In this document: positions 15,186 through 23,655 of the stretch, in pieces
Layout of the letters: the number at the start of each line of letters is the position of its first letter
How positions within the stretch are numbered: position 1 is the first letter of the stretch
Assembly: GCA_016280445.1 (NCBI GenBank)
Contig: JAEEGS010000055.1
Location: 1 to 52,194 of the forward strand
Direction: 5' to 3'
Source: Bacteroidaceae bacterium
GTDB lineage: Bacteria > Bacteroidota > Bacteroidia > Bacteroidales > Bacteroidaceae
Length of the DNA: 52,194 nucleotides
Made by a program: the position numbers and the translations under genes
The notes under the pieces: model-generated
Told to the model about the DNA's origin: nothing
What the model saw: only the letters and a program-made list of their open reading frames with translations
Database searches by the model: none

Positions 15186-16040
15186 TTAATTATAGATTCT
15201 TTCATGAACCACTTTGTCCTCCATGAAGCACGGATGCACAGGACCATACCCGTGTCCGAACTCATATTCAGCGCCCAAAGCAATTGCCTTATTGATGAAC
15301 TCCTCGCCTTTCTCCACCGCCTTCAGCAAGTCGTAGCCCTTGGCCAGATAGGTGGCGATGGCAGAAGAGAACGAGTCGCCTGTTCCGTTGACATTATGCG
15401 TGGGGATGCGCCGTTTTCTGAACTCCTTCACCTCGCCTGTCTCCGCATTATAGAGGAAGTCAGACAGCATATCCTGAGCCGATACACCACGCCCCGCATA
15501 GACTTGGCTCTCCATCGACTTCACAATGACGCTGTTACCCCATTGCCCCAGTTCCTTGATGTCTTCGGTGATATTGGTGATTTTTCGTTTCAGCAGCACC
15601 TCGGCCTCACGAAAATTGGGTGTTATCAATGTGGCAAGCGGAAACAGTTTCTCCTTGTATGCCCCGATGCTCTCGTCGCTCACCAACTGCACACCATTGC
15701 TGTCCACAATTACGGGGTCAATCACCTTTTTCACGTTGGGATATTGCTTCAACACACCAGCCACTCCGTGAATGATTTCAGGTCGGGGCAACACACCCGT
15801 TTTGATGCATTGTGCTCCCACATCGCCCAGAAACGATTCAGCTTGGCTCACCACCAGTTCGGCAGGCAGCGGGGTCACGCTCTTCACCCTACGGGTGTCT
15901 TCGTCCACAATACCTGTCAACGCACAAGCAGCATAACCACCACAAGCCGTAATCGCCTTGATGTCCGCCTGCATGCCAGCACTGCCCAATGGCTCGCTGC
16001 CCGCAATCACAAACACGATGTTCAGTTGCTTCTTGTTCAT
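15186..16040 (-). CDS. thiD: Hydroxymethylpyrimidine / phosphomethylpyrimidine kinase
   Basis: The product has 284 residues. This ribokinase-type enzyme phosphorylates the thiamine pyrimidine moiety twice. Visible are VFVIAGSEPLGSAGMQADIK (pyrimidine-binding N-terminus), VIDPVIVDSNGV, LITPNFREAEVLL, and the C-terminal anion hole and catalytic Asp in VNGTGDSFSSAIA. A typical family member has CSGS near the end of the first motif; here SEPLGSAG stands in its place. It is first in an operon with leucine, methionine and RNA-modification genes rather than other thi genes. The promoter lies at 16059-16089; no thiamine riboswitch is seen in the short leader. Confidence 0.9.
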   Translation of the reverse strand: MNKKQLNIVFVIAGSEPLGSAGMQADIKAITACGGYAACALTGIVDEDTRRVKSVTPLPAELVVSQAESFLGDVGAQCIKTGVLPRPEIIHGVAGVLKQYPNVKKVIDPVIVDSNGVQLVSDESIGAYKEKLFPLATLITPNFREAEVLLKRKITNITEDIKELGQWGNSVIVKSMESQVYAGRGVSAQDMLSDFLYNAETGEVKEFRKRRIPTHNVNGTGDSFSSAIATYLAKGYDLLKAVEKGEEFINKAIALGAEYEFGHGYGPVHPCFMEDKVVHERIYN

Positions 16041-16058
16041 TCAGTTGCAATTTGGGTG

Positions 16059-16089
16059 CAAAGGTACGGAAATTCGAGTGCAGAACAAA
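16059..16089 (-). promoter_or_regulatory. Promoter of the thiD-leuB-metA operon
   Basis: Minus strand: TTTG at 16089-16086, 19 nt, TACCTTTG at 16066-16059. The leader to the ATG at 16040 is only about 10-15 nt, which leaves no room for a riboswitch. Confidence 0.75.
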
Positions 16090-16156
16090 AGAAATCGATT
16101 TGTTTTTTACACAGAGGCAGGGGAACTTATCCCAAGTCGCGTTTTTTCCCTTGCCC

Positions 16157-16271
16157 GTTACCCCCATTACGTTACACCCGTTGCCGTAATTACCTCAACG
16201 TCGTTACCGTAATTACGGCAGTGGAAGTGTCGTCTATATGCTTCTGGAGGTGTCGTCCCCACCCTTCTGAG
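16157..16271 (+). repeat. Degenerate tandem array of five 23-bp units
   Basis: Units start at 16157, 16180, 16203, 16226 and 16249. The first three share a 14-base core GTTRCCnnnATTAC (GTTACCCCCATTAC, GTTGCCGTAATTAC, GTTACCGTAATTAC). The last two share GTGTCGTC and CTTCTG and match at about 15 of 23 positions. The third unit contains the 12-bp palindrome CCGTAATTACGG. The array lies between the thiD promoter and a minus-strand terminator. Whether it binds a regulator or is a decayed repeat element is unknown. Confidence 0.6.
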
Positions 16272-16290
16272 GGTGTTGGGTGGACACAAA

Positions 16291-16320
16291 TAAAAAGCGC
16301 GAATCATCACGACTCACGCT
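16291..16320 (-). terminator. Minus-strand intrinsic terminator
   Basis: On the minus strand AGCGTGAGTC, loop GTGAT, GATTCGCGCT forms a complete 10-bp stem (two G-U pairs) followed by TTTTTATTT. Read on the plus strand the two G-U positions become C-A mismatches, so the hairpin is meant for a leftward transcript. No minus-strand gene ends here; it terminates the small unit starting near 16375. Confidence 0.75.
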
Positions 16321-16375
16321 TTTCTAAGTTCTCAATAAGTATTAATTTTTTTAAGGTAAAAAGATTGTTTTTAGG
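16291..16375 (-). ncRNA. Candidate minus-strand small RNA (about 85 nt)
   Basis: A full-consensus promoter (16382-16412) and a strand-specific terminator (16291-16320) enclose about 55 nt of AT-rich sequence plus the hairpin. The body has no ATG reading frame. The hairpin shares GAGTC...GTGA...GATTC with the one ending the unit at 9131-9331. The most economical reading is a short non-coding transcript upstream of the thiD operon. Other possibilities are a leader or attenuator remnant, or a recurrent terminator-promoter repeat. Confidence 0.45.
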
Positions 16376-16381
16376 ATGTTG

Positions 16382-16412
16382 CAAAGGTACAGACTTCTGG
16401 ATGTCCAGCAAA
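16382..16412 (-). promoter_or_regulatory. Consensus promoter facing the candidate small RNA
   Basis: Minus strand: TTTG at 16412-16409, 19 nt spacer, TACCTTTG at 16389-16382. A transcript would start near 16375 and meet a terminator within about 85 nt. Confidence 0.7.
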
Positions 16413-16667
16413 GCCTTAAAATATGTTTCTTAACATGTGTGTCCGAGCACAGCGCATTTTTTGTGCGATTTTAGGCAAAAAATATGATTTTTTATGGCGG
16501 GAAAGGCATTTTTTTTGAAGTTTTTCCTTGTTTTCTGGCACAAAAAGATTCGCTTATTCCAAGCAGAATGGTCCTAAAAGTCGAATACCCTCTTCTATTA
16601 TGAGTTTTTTTGCCCTTTATATTATTTAATATGTGTTAAAAGGAGGCTTTAACACGAAAATAATCCC

Positions 16668-16675
16668 TACCTTTG
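16668..16675 (+). promoter_or_regulatory. -7 box of the RND efflux operon
   Basis: TACCTTTGCA lies 72 nt before the ATG at 16747, inside the longer open frame that begins at 16633; this rules out that earlier start. No good -33 TTTG at the right distance. The stretch 16413-16667 holds nothing else I can support. Confidence 0.6.
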
Positions 16676-16746
16676 CAAAGTTTTTGAAGAAGAATTTTTC
16701 ACAAAGAATCATGTATTTTGACGAAAAGAGAATAATTATTAGCAAA

Positions 16747-18093
16747 ATGAAAGGTAAGAAATTGCTGATGAGTTGCTGGATGCTGATGGTTTGTATGCTC
16801 AGCGCCAGTGCTCAAGAACAGGATAACGTATCGGCCGGCACGATGAATTTGACGCTGGAAAAAGCCATAGAGATAGCGTTGGCAGAAAATCCGACCATCC
16901 GCGTGGCCGATAAAGAAATCGAACTGAAGAAAATCGCTGATAAAGAGGCTTGGCAGGCATTGCTGCCTACAGTGGACGCAACGCTGACACTATCAGACAA
17001 CATCCTCGTGGCCGAGATGGTGACGGGCATGGGTAAATTCAAGATGGGTGTGGACGGAACAGTCACCGCCATCGGCTCCGCATCGCTCAACCTGCCCATC
17101 TTTGCCCCATCGGTCTATCAGAACATGAAACTGACCAAGCAAGACATCTTGCTGGCACAGGAAAAAGCCCGTGGAAGCCGCTTAGACCTCATCAGACAAG
17201 TGACAAAAGCCTACTACGGAGCCTTGCTGTCAAGCGACAGTTATGAGGTGATGAAAAACAGTTATGCTGTGGCCAAAGAGAACTTCGATGTTGTGAACGA
17301 GAAATACAAAGTGGGGCGCGTGAGCGAATACGACAAGATTTCGGCCGAAGTGCAAGCCCGCAACATGAATGCCGCGATGGTGAGCGCAAAAACAGGCAAG
17401 TCGCTGGCACTTCTGCAACTGAAGGTGCTGATGGGCGTGACGGCAGATGTCAACTTCGTCATCGATGACTCGCTCAAGGCTTATGAATCGCAACTGACAT
17501 TGGTAGATGCCGAAGATTTCGCAACAGAACTCTACAACAACTCCTCGCTGCGCCAACTCGACTACAACATGTCCATGTTGGAGCGCACCCAGAAACTGAT
17601 ACGCACCAACTTCATGCCCACTGTGGCGGTTCAGTTGACCGGGCAATATCAGAGTTACGCCAACAACAACTGGAACGTTTTTGGCTACCGCTACTCCCCC
17701 AGTTCCGTTTTCTCCATTGCTGTCAATGTTCCCATTTTTCATGCCAGCACTTGGACAAAGTTGAAAACCAACAAGGTGCAGATTTCGCAGTTGGAAGACA
17801 ACCGGCTGAACACACACCGTCAACTCATGCTGGCGGCCGAGAGTTACAAACAGAATATGGCCAGCACGATGGCACAAGTGGAGAGTAACGCCGAAGCCGT
17901 CAGACAAGCAGACAAGGCCGTCACCATCGCCGGCAAACGCTATGAGGTGGGGCGTGGCACCATTCTCGAACTGAACCAGAGCGAGACAGCGCTGACACAA
18001 GCAGAACTCACCTACGTGCAGAGCATCCACGACTATCTGACAAACAAAGCCGACCTCGACTACACGCTGGGACGGGAAACATATATGAAATAA
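16747..18093 (+). CDS. TolC-type outer-membrane efflux protein
   Basis: The product has 448 residues. The signal peptide (MKGKKLLMSCWMLMVCMLSASAQ) is followed by two OEP repeats of alpha-helical hairpins: ALAENPTIRVADKEIELKKI opens the first, KVGRVSEYDKISAEVQARNM is the typical G-R-x-S-x-x-D junction, and EVGRGTILELNQSETALTQA the second. TolC-type trimers form the outer-membrane exit duct of tripartite pumps. First gene of an operon with the adaptor (10 nt downstream) and the RND pump. The start was chosen because the promoter at 16668-16675 lies downstream of the earlier in-frame ATG at 16633; an ATG at 16711 is possible but would precede the signal peptide. Confidence 0.9.
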   Translation: MKGKKLLMSCWMLMVCMLSASAQEQDNVSAGTMNLTLEKAIEIALAENPTIRVADKEIELKKIADKEAWQALLPTVDATLTLSDNILVAEMVTGMGKFKMGVDGTVTAIGSASLNLPIFAPSVYQNMKLTKQDILLAQEKARGSRLDLIRQVTKAYYGALLSSDSYEVMKNSYAVAKENFDVVNEKYKVGRVSEYDKISAEVQARNMNAAMVSAKTGKSLALLQLKVLMGVTADVNFVIDDSLKAYESQLTLVDAEDFATELYNNSSLRQLDYNMSMLERTQKLIRTNFMPTVAVQLTGQYQSYANNNWNVFGYRYSPSSVFSIAVNVPIFHASTWTKLKTNKVQISQLEDNRLNTHRQLMLAAESYKQNMASTMAQVESNAEAVRQADKAVTIAGKRYEVGRGTILELNQSETALTQAELTYVQSIHDYLTNKADLDYTLGRETYMK

Positions 18094-18103
18094 AAGACAC
18101 ATT

Positions 18104-19117
18104 ATGAAATATTTGAAAACTTTATCACTGGTCGCCCTTGGCTTGATGGCTGTGGCTTGTAACAAGAGCGACGAAAAGGCTGGGGTTGCTCAGTCAGACA
18201 AAGTGCAGGTGAAAATCGCTAAAGTCACCAGCGAGGACATCCCACAAACAGAAACCTACACCGCCACGGTGGAGAGCGATGTGAAGAACAACATCGCCCC
18301 CAACACCCCCTACCGCATCGAGAGAATCTATGTGGACGTGGGTGACAATGTGCGAAAGGGACAAGTGCTCGTGCAACTCGACGCCAGCAATTTGCGCCAA
18401 ATGAAGTTGCAACTCGAAAACCAAAAGATAGAGTTTGGACGCACAGAGCAACTCTATCAGGTGGGTGGTGCCAGCAAGACCGAATATGACAACGCAAAAA
18501 TGCAGTTGGATGTATTCTCCACACAATATCGCCAACTCATGGAGAACACTCAACTGGTGTCTCCCATCAGCGGTGTCGTGACTGCCCGCAACTACGACAG
18601 CGGCGACATGTACAGCAACGGCAACCCCATTCTGACCATTGAACAAACCAATCCCGTCAAACTGAAGATGAACATCTCCGAGTCCTACTATAAACTCGTA
18701 AGTCTCGGCATGCCTGTCGATATCACATTGGATGCTTACGAAGGCGAGATGTTCTACGGCAAAGTGACCATCGTCTATCCAACCATCGATGAAGCCACCC
18801 ACACCTTCCCTGTTGAGGTGACCATCAGCAACAACGAGCAGAAGGTTCGTCCAGGCATGTACGCACGAGCCACCATCAACTTCGGCAGCCAGAACCACGT
18901 GCTCGTTCCCGACGAGGCGCTGGTGAAGCAGATTGGTGCCGGCGACCGCTACGTGTATGTTCACAAAGGAGGCAAAGTGTCCTACAACAAAGTGGAACTG
19001 GGCAAGCACATCGGCACGAAGTATGAGATTCTGAGCGGTGTGAACCCTGGCGACGAAGTGGTCATCGCTGGCCAGAGCCGTCTGGCAAATGGAAAGGAAG
19101 TGGAAGTAGTAAAGTAA
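18104..19117 (+). CDS. RND efflux periplasmic adaptor (membrane fusion protein), lipoprotein
   Basis: The product has 337 residues. The N-terminus MKYLKTLSLVALGLMAVACN carries a lipidation Cys19. The order is: a barrel-sandwich (lipoyl-like) half (IERIYVDVGDNVRKGQVLVQ), a short coiled-coil hairpin (about 100-150), the second lipoyl half (LVSPISGVVTARNYDSGDMY), a beta-barrel (KLKMNISESYYKLV) and a membrane-proximal domain (VLVPDEALVK ... LSGVNPGDEVVIAGQSRL). It bridges the pump and the TolC-like channel, 6 nt before the pump gene. The short hairpin is typical of Bacteroidetes adaptors. Confidence 0.93.
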   Translation: MKYLKTLSLVALGLMAVACNKSDEKAGVAQSDKVQVKIAKVTSEDIPQTETYTATVESDVKNNIAPNTPYRIERIYVDVGDNVRKGQVLVQLDASNLRQMKLQLENQKIEFGRTEQLYQVGGASKTEYDNAKMQLDVFSTQYRQLMENTQLVSPISGVVTARNYDSGDMYSNGNPILTIEQTNPVKLKMNISESYYKLVSLGMPVDITLDAYEGEMFYGKVTIVYPTIDEATHTFPVEVTISNNEQKVRPGMYARATINFGSQNHVLVPDEALVKQIGAGDRYVYVHKGGKVSYNKVELGKHIGTKYEILSGVNPGDEVVIAGQSRLANGKEVEVVK

Positions 19118-19123
19118 GAAATT

Positions 19124-22100
19124 ATGAGTCTATACGAAGGTGCGGTCAAACGACCGATCATGACAAGTCTCTGCTTCTTGGCAGTGATTATATTGGGTCT
19201 CTTCTCGGCCATCAAGTTGCCAATCGACCTCTATCCGGACATCGACACAAACACCATCATGGTGATGACGTACTACACGGGTGCGAGTGCTGAAGACATC
19301 GAGAACAACGTCACACGTCCTCTCGAGAACGTGCTCAACTCGGTGGAACACCTCAAGCACGTGACCAGCAACAGCCGTGAAAACGTGTCAGTCATCACTT
19401 TGGAGTTCGAATACGGCTACGACATCGACGCTTTGACCAACAACGTGCGAGACAAACTCGACATGGTGTCGAACTCCTTGCCTGACGAGGCACAGACACC
19501 CATCCTGTTCAAGTTCTCCACCGACATGATACCTATCTTGCTGCTCTCTGTGCAGGCAGAGGAATCGCAGCAGGCACTCTACAAGATTCTTGACGACAAC
19601 GTGGCGAACCCACTGGCGCGTATCGACGGAGTCGGCACGGTGAGCATCTCAGGTGCTCCCCAGCGAGAAATCAACATCTATCTCGACCCTCAGAAGATGG
19701 AGGCCTACAAGTTGAGTCCTGCACGGGTGGCCAGCGCCATTTCGGCCGAGAACCTCAACGTGACCAACGGTACGATTGATGTGGGCACACAGACCTTCAC
19801 GGTGCGTGCCGAAGGTGAGTTCGACGACCCTCAGCAGATGCTTGGCGTGGTGGTCGGTTCCTACAATGGCATCAATGTCTATCTGCGCGATGTGGCTCGC
19901 ATTGTCGACAATGTAGAGGAACGTGCCCAGAAAACCTTCACCAACGGGGTGCAGGGTGCCATGATTGTGATACAGAAGCAGAGCGGCGCCAACTCCGTGG
20001 AAATCTCCAACAAGGTGATGGACATGCTGCCCACACTCCAGAATAATCTCCCCACGGATGTGAAACTCGGCATCATTGTCAACACATCCGAAAACATCAT
20101 GAACACCATCAGTTCGCTTCAGGAGACTATCACCTTCGCCATGATTTTCGTGGCACTCGTGGTGTTCATCTTCTTAGGCCGCTGGCGTGCCACCACCATC
20201 ATCGTCATCACCATCCCGATGTCGCTTATTGCCTCGTTCATCTATCTGTACGGCACAGGTGGCTCGTTCAACATGATATCGCTCTCCTGTCTCTCCATCG
20301 CCATTGGTAACGTGGTGGACGACGCCATCGTGGTGCTTGAGAACGTGACGACACACATTGAGCGAGGATCAGCCCCCAAACAGGCAGCCATCCATGCTAC
20401 CAACGAGGTGGCCGTATCGGTAGTTGCCTCCACTCTCACCATGATTGCCGTGTTCTTCCCGCTGACGATGGTGACAGGTATGTCAGGTGTGCTCTTCAAG
20501 CAACTGGGTTGGATGATGTGTATCATCATGACCATCTCCACCACCAGCGCCCTCTCGTTCACCCCTATGCTCTGTTCGCAGATGCTTCGCTTGCAGAAAA
20601 AGCAGAGTAAAGCCTTCAAAGCCTTCTATGGCCCTATCGGCAAGTCTCTCGACAAACTGGACACATGGTACGAGCAACGCATCAATTGGGCGGTACGTCA
20701 TCGATGGACCATTGTAGCTGGTTGCGTCCTACTCTTCGGATGCAGTATTGCCATTGCAGCCATCGTCGGCATCAAGAGTGAGTTCTTCCCAGCCAACGAC
20801 TCTGGTCGTGTGGGCGTCACCCTTCAGTTGCCTATCGGTACCCGTGTGGAGAAATCAGAAGAACTGGCCAAGTCGCTGGTGAAGAAGTGGCAAGAACGTT
20901 ACGGCAGCGATATGCAGTCATGTAACTTCACCGTTGGTCAGGCAGGCGACAACAACACCTGGGCATCCCTCTCCGACAACGGTACCCACATCGTCTCCTT
21001 CAACATCATGATGGTGCCCTCCAACAAGCGTGACAAAGGACTTGCCACCATTTGCGACGAGATGCGTGCCGACCTCAAGGTCATTCCCGAACTGGCCAAG
21101 TTCCAAGTGAATCTTGGCGGTAACAACGGTGCACGAGGCATGGGCGGACAATCCACCGCCACCTTCGAAATATATGGCTACGACTTGGATGCCACCCGCA
21201 ATGTGGCCGAACAAATGGCTGCCAAGTTCCGCGAAAGCGAGATGATTACTCAGGTGAACATCTCCCGTTCCGACTATCAGCCCGAAATTGTGGTCAACTT
21301 CGACCGCGACAAGTTGGCCCAAGAAGGCATTGGTCTCTCCACCGCAGCCACAGCCGTCCGTTCCCTCATCTACGGTTCCGTGATGAGCCGCTACCGCGAG
21401 GATGGTGAGGAGTACGACATCAAAGTGCGCTACGAACCCACGGCGCGCCGTTCTGTGGAAGACATTGAGAACATGGTCATTCCCAACGCACGAGGAGAAA
21501 ATGTGCGCATCCGCGATATTGCTACGGTTTCTGAAAGCGCCATTCCGCCAACCATCGAGCGTAAAGACCGTCAACGCATCGTCACCGTCAGCGCCGTGTT
21601 GGCCGACGGCTATGCACTCTCCGACGGTGTGGAACTCGGCGAATCCTTCTACAACGACATCGAGCTCCCCAATGGTGTGACCATACAGGTGGCAGGTTCC
21701 TACGAAGACCAGCAAGACTCCAACCGCGACCTCGGCACTCTCGGCGTGCTCATCATCATCTTGGTGTTCATCGTCATCGCCGCCCAATTCGAGTCGCTCA
21801 CCTACCCCTTCATCATCATTCTTTCCGTGCCTTTCGCATTCTCAGGCATCATCCTGTCACTCGTGCTGACAGGCACCAACCTCAACATCATGTCCATGCT
21901 CGGCGGCATCATGCTCATTGGTATTGTGGTGAAGAACGGCATCGTGCTCATCGACTACACCCAATTGCTGCGCGAACGAGGCATCGGACTCATCCGTGCC
22001 GCTGTTATGGCTGCCCGTTCCCGTCTGCGCCCTATCCTCATGACCTCCCTCACCACCATCCTCGGTATGTTGCCAATGGCTACCAGTCATGGCGTAGGAG

Positions 22101-22357
22101 CCGAGATGTGGCGTCCTCTCGGTGTGGCCGTGATTGGCGGTCTCACCGTCTCCACCATCCTCACCCTCATCTACGTGCCCTCCATGTTCTGCATCTTCGG
22201 TTCTGTGGGCGTGAAGCGCCAGCGCCGCAAGATGAAGGAAAAGCGGGAGCTGGATGCATACTGGCGTGAGCACAAGGCAGAAGAGATGCTGGCAAACACA
22301 CGCGTCAGCGTGATGGAGCAGAACGCAAAGAAAATCATCAACAATCATCGTGACTGA
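19124..22357 (+). CDS. RND-superfamily efflux pump, AcrB type
   Basis: The product has 1077 residues, full length for an RND pump with twelve membrane helices and two large periplasmic loops. The N-terminus AVKRPIMTSLCFLAVIILGL is characteristic. Proton-relay residues are present: paired Asp in TM4 (IGNVVDDAIVVLEN) and Lys in TM10 (LIGIVVKNGIVLIDY). Substrate cannot be predicted; the sequence looks like the multidrug (HAE-like) rather than heavy-metal group, although the PII-like gene 15 nt downstream recalls metal-pump operons. It is third in the operon. Confidence 0.93.
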   Translation: MSLYEGAVKRPIMTSLCFLAVIILGLFSAIKLPIDLYPDIDTNTIMVMTYYTGASAEDIENNVTRPLENVLNSVEHLKHVTSNSRENVSVITLEFEYGYDIDALTNNVRDKLDMVSNSLPDEAQTPILFKFSTDMIPILLLSVQAEESQQALYKILDDNVANPLARIDGVGTVSISGAPQREINIYLDPQKMEAYKLSPARVASAISAENLNVTNGTIDVGTQTFTVRAEGEFDDPQQMLGVVVGSYNGINVYLRDVARIVDNVEERAQKTFTNGVQGAMIVIQKQSGANSVEISNKVMDMLPTLQNNLPTDVKLGIIVNTSENIMNTISSLQETITFAMIFVALVVFIFLGRWRATTIIVITIPMSLIASFIYLYGTGGSFNMISLSCLSIAIGNVVDDAIVVLENVTTHIERGSAPKQAAIHATNEVAVSVVASTLTMIAVFFPLTMVTGMSGVLFKQLGWMMCIIMTISTTSALSFTPMLCSQMLRLQKKQSKAFKAFYGPIGKSLDKLDTWYEQRINWAVRHRWTIVAGCVLLFGCSIAIAAIVGIKSEFFPANDSGRVGVTLQLPIGTRVEKSEELAKSLVKKWQERYGSDMQSCNFTVGQAGDNNTWASLSDNGTHIVSFNIMMVPSNKRDKGLATICDEMRADLKVIPELAKFQVNLGGNNGARGMGGQSTATFEIYGYDLDATRNVAEQMAAKFRESEMITQVNISRSDYQPEIVVNFDRDKLAQEGIGLSTAATAVRSLIYGSVMSRYREDGEEYDIKVRYEPTARRSVEDIENMVIPNARGENVRIRDIATVSESAIPPTIERKDRQRIVTVSAVLADGYALSDGVELGESFYNDIELPNGVTIQVAGSYEDQQDSNRDLGTLGVLIIILVFIVIAAQFESLTYPFIIILSVPFAFSGIILSLVLTGTNLNIMSMLGGIMLIGIVVKNGIVLIDYTQLLRERGIGLIRAAVMAARSRLRPILMTSLTTILGMLPMATSHGVGAEMWRPLGVAVIGGLTVSTILTLIYVPSMFCIFGSVGVKRQRRKMKEKRELDAYWREHKAEEMLANTRVSVMEQNAKKIINNHRD

Positions 22358-22372
22358 ATTGACCATTAAAAT

Positions 22373-22666
22373 ATGAAATCCATCTTCATCGCATACGACC
22401 AAGCGCACCAAGAAAATGTCATTGAAGCCCTCAACGACACCAACGTGCGCGGCTATACCTTCTTCGAGCAGGTGGGTGGACGTGGCACCCAAGGAGGTGA
22501 CCCTCATCTGGGTTCCCACGCATGGCCATCCATGAACAGCTCCATTCTCACCATCGTGGAAGACGAACAAGTTCAACCGCTGCTCAAGCGCCTCCAAAAA
22601 CTCGACGAAGACAACCCCATGCTGGGTCTCCGTGCCTTTGTGTGGGCTGTCGAGCAGAGCATTTGA
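22373..22666 (+). CDS. Small PII-like (ferredoxin-like fold) protein in an RND operon
   Basis: The product has 97 residues and no signal peptide, so it is cytoplasmic. The pattern is beta-alpha-beta / beta-alpha-beta: SIFIAYDQAHQENVIEALND, RGYTFFEQVGGRGTQGGDP, SSILTIVEDEQVQPLLKRLQ, LGLRAFVWAVEQ. This is the size and layout of PII/CutA-like trimeric proteins, and PII-like proteins are known next to RND metal pumps. The Gly-rich loop GGRGTQGGDPHLGSHAW takes the place of a T-loop and has two His. I infer a sensor or modulator of the pump. No classical PII uridylylation Tyr-loop is seen. The family assignment is moderate. Confidence 0.55.
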   Translation: MKSIFIAYDQAHQENVIEALNDTNVRGYTFFEQVGGRGTQGGDPHLGSHAWPSMNSSILTIVEDEQVQPLLKRLQKLDEDNPMLGLRAFVWAVEQSI

Positions 22667-22690
22667 GGAAATTGATAATTGACAATTGAC

Positions 22691-23521
22691 ATGAAAAAAA
22701 GCCTTGCCATCCTCCTTTGGGCATTCTGCCTCATGTGCATGGGATGCACGGGGCAAGACGGGGAGAAAGAAACCGAAGTGGTGCTCGAAACCACCGCTGG
22801 AGAGATACGCATCAAGTTGTACAACGACACGCCAGGACACCGCGACAACTTCACCAAGAATGTCAAGGACGGCATGTACACCGGTGTGACCTTCCACCGT
22901 GTCATCCGCAACTTCATGATTCAGACAGGCGACCCAGCCACCCGTCCCGAGGGATATGAAGTGAAACGGGATGAAAACGGCGACACCATCACCGAGCGCA
23001 TCCCTGCCGAAATCGTATGGCCGAAACACCTCAACATGCGCGGCATGCTGGCGGCAGCACGTGACGGCGACGAAGAAAACCCCGACAGGCAGAGTGACAA
23101 GTTCCAGTTTTACATTGTCACCGGCAAACCTTGCAGCGATGCCGACATGGACGGATTCGAGACCGCCAGAGCGCAGCGCGACACTGAAATCCTCTACCAG
23201 AAGAAGCAACTCGCCAACAAGGAGAAACTGAGCGCACTTCGTGCCGCCCGCGACAAAGATGGTATCAGCAACCTGCTGGAGAAACTGCTCGACGAGGCGC
23301 GTTGGGAAATCTCCGAAAATCCTCCCATCACCTACTCCAAGGAAGTGCGCAAAACCTACAGAATACACGGCGGTGCCCCTTGGCTCGACAACGAATACAC
23401 CGTATTCGGCGAGGTGGTCGAAGGCATGAAGGTAGTGGAAGCCATCCAGAAACTGAAGACCAACGCACAAGAGGTGCCTCTGAAGGAGGTGCGCATCACC
23501 AAGGCATACGTGGTGGAGTGA
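22691..23521 (+). CDS. Cyclophilin-type peptidyl-prolyl isomerase, lipoprotein
   Basis: The product has 276 residues. The signal sequence MKKSLAILLWAFCLMCMGCT ends at a lipidation Cys (Cys16 or Cys19). The cyclophilin core includes VVLETTAGEIRIKLYNDTPG, the catalytic GVTFHRVIRNFMIQTGDP (Arg of FHR), and a Gln-containing strand (DKFQFYIVTGK), ending with YTVFGEVVEGMKVVEAIQ. A charged helical insertion of about 70 residues (SDADMDGFETARAQRD to KTYRIHGG) separates the last two parts, as in several Bacteroidetes cyclophilins. It probably helps fold periplasmic or outer-membrane proteins. It starts 24 nt after the PII-like gene and ends before strong terminators, so it is probably the last gene of the efflux operon. 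The start was taken at ATG 22691 rather than the TTG at 22679. Confidence 0.9.
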   Translation: MKKSLAILLWAFCLMCMGCTGQDGEKETEVVLETTAGEIRIKLYNDTPGHRDNFTKNVKDGMYTGVTFHRVIRNFMIQTGDPATRPEGYEVKRDENGDTITERIPAEIVWPKHLNMRGMLAAARDGDEENPDRQSDKFQFYIVTGKPCSDADMDGFETARAQRDTEILYQKKQLANKEKLSALRAARDKDGISNLLEKLLDEARWEISENPPITYSKEVRKTYRIHGGAPWLDNEYTVFGEVVEGMKVVEAIQKLKTNAQEVPLKEVRITKAYVVE

Positions 23522-23655
23522 AACAGGGATAAACCCTGAAAAGAAAAGGACACTTCAAAACACATACAGAGAACTCACACAACGATTTGACGGATGAAAC
23601 GGATTTGGCACAAATTGACATGAGAACAAATTATCGTCTCACCGCAGATAAATGT

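Noticed and set aside
16010-16060. Thiamine (TPP) riboswitch before thiD
   Set aside because: The predicted leader is only about 10-15 nt, with no room for the riboswitch.
14826-16433. Long plus-strand open frame (535 codons) opposite leuB and thiD
   Set aside because: It is the antisense frame of two well-recognised genes, has no signal, domain or promoter, and is rich in His/Leu/Gln as antisense frames of such genes are.
21857-23470. Minus-strand open frame of 537 codons over the RND pump, PII-like and cyclophilin genes
   Set aside because: Antisense shadow of three confident genes; composition (His, Val, Gly rich) is not that of a real protein and it crosses gene boundaries.
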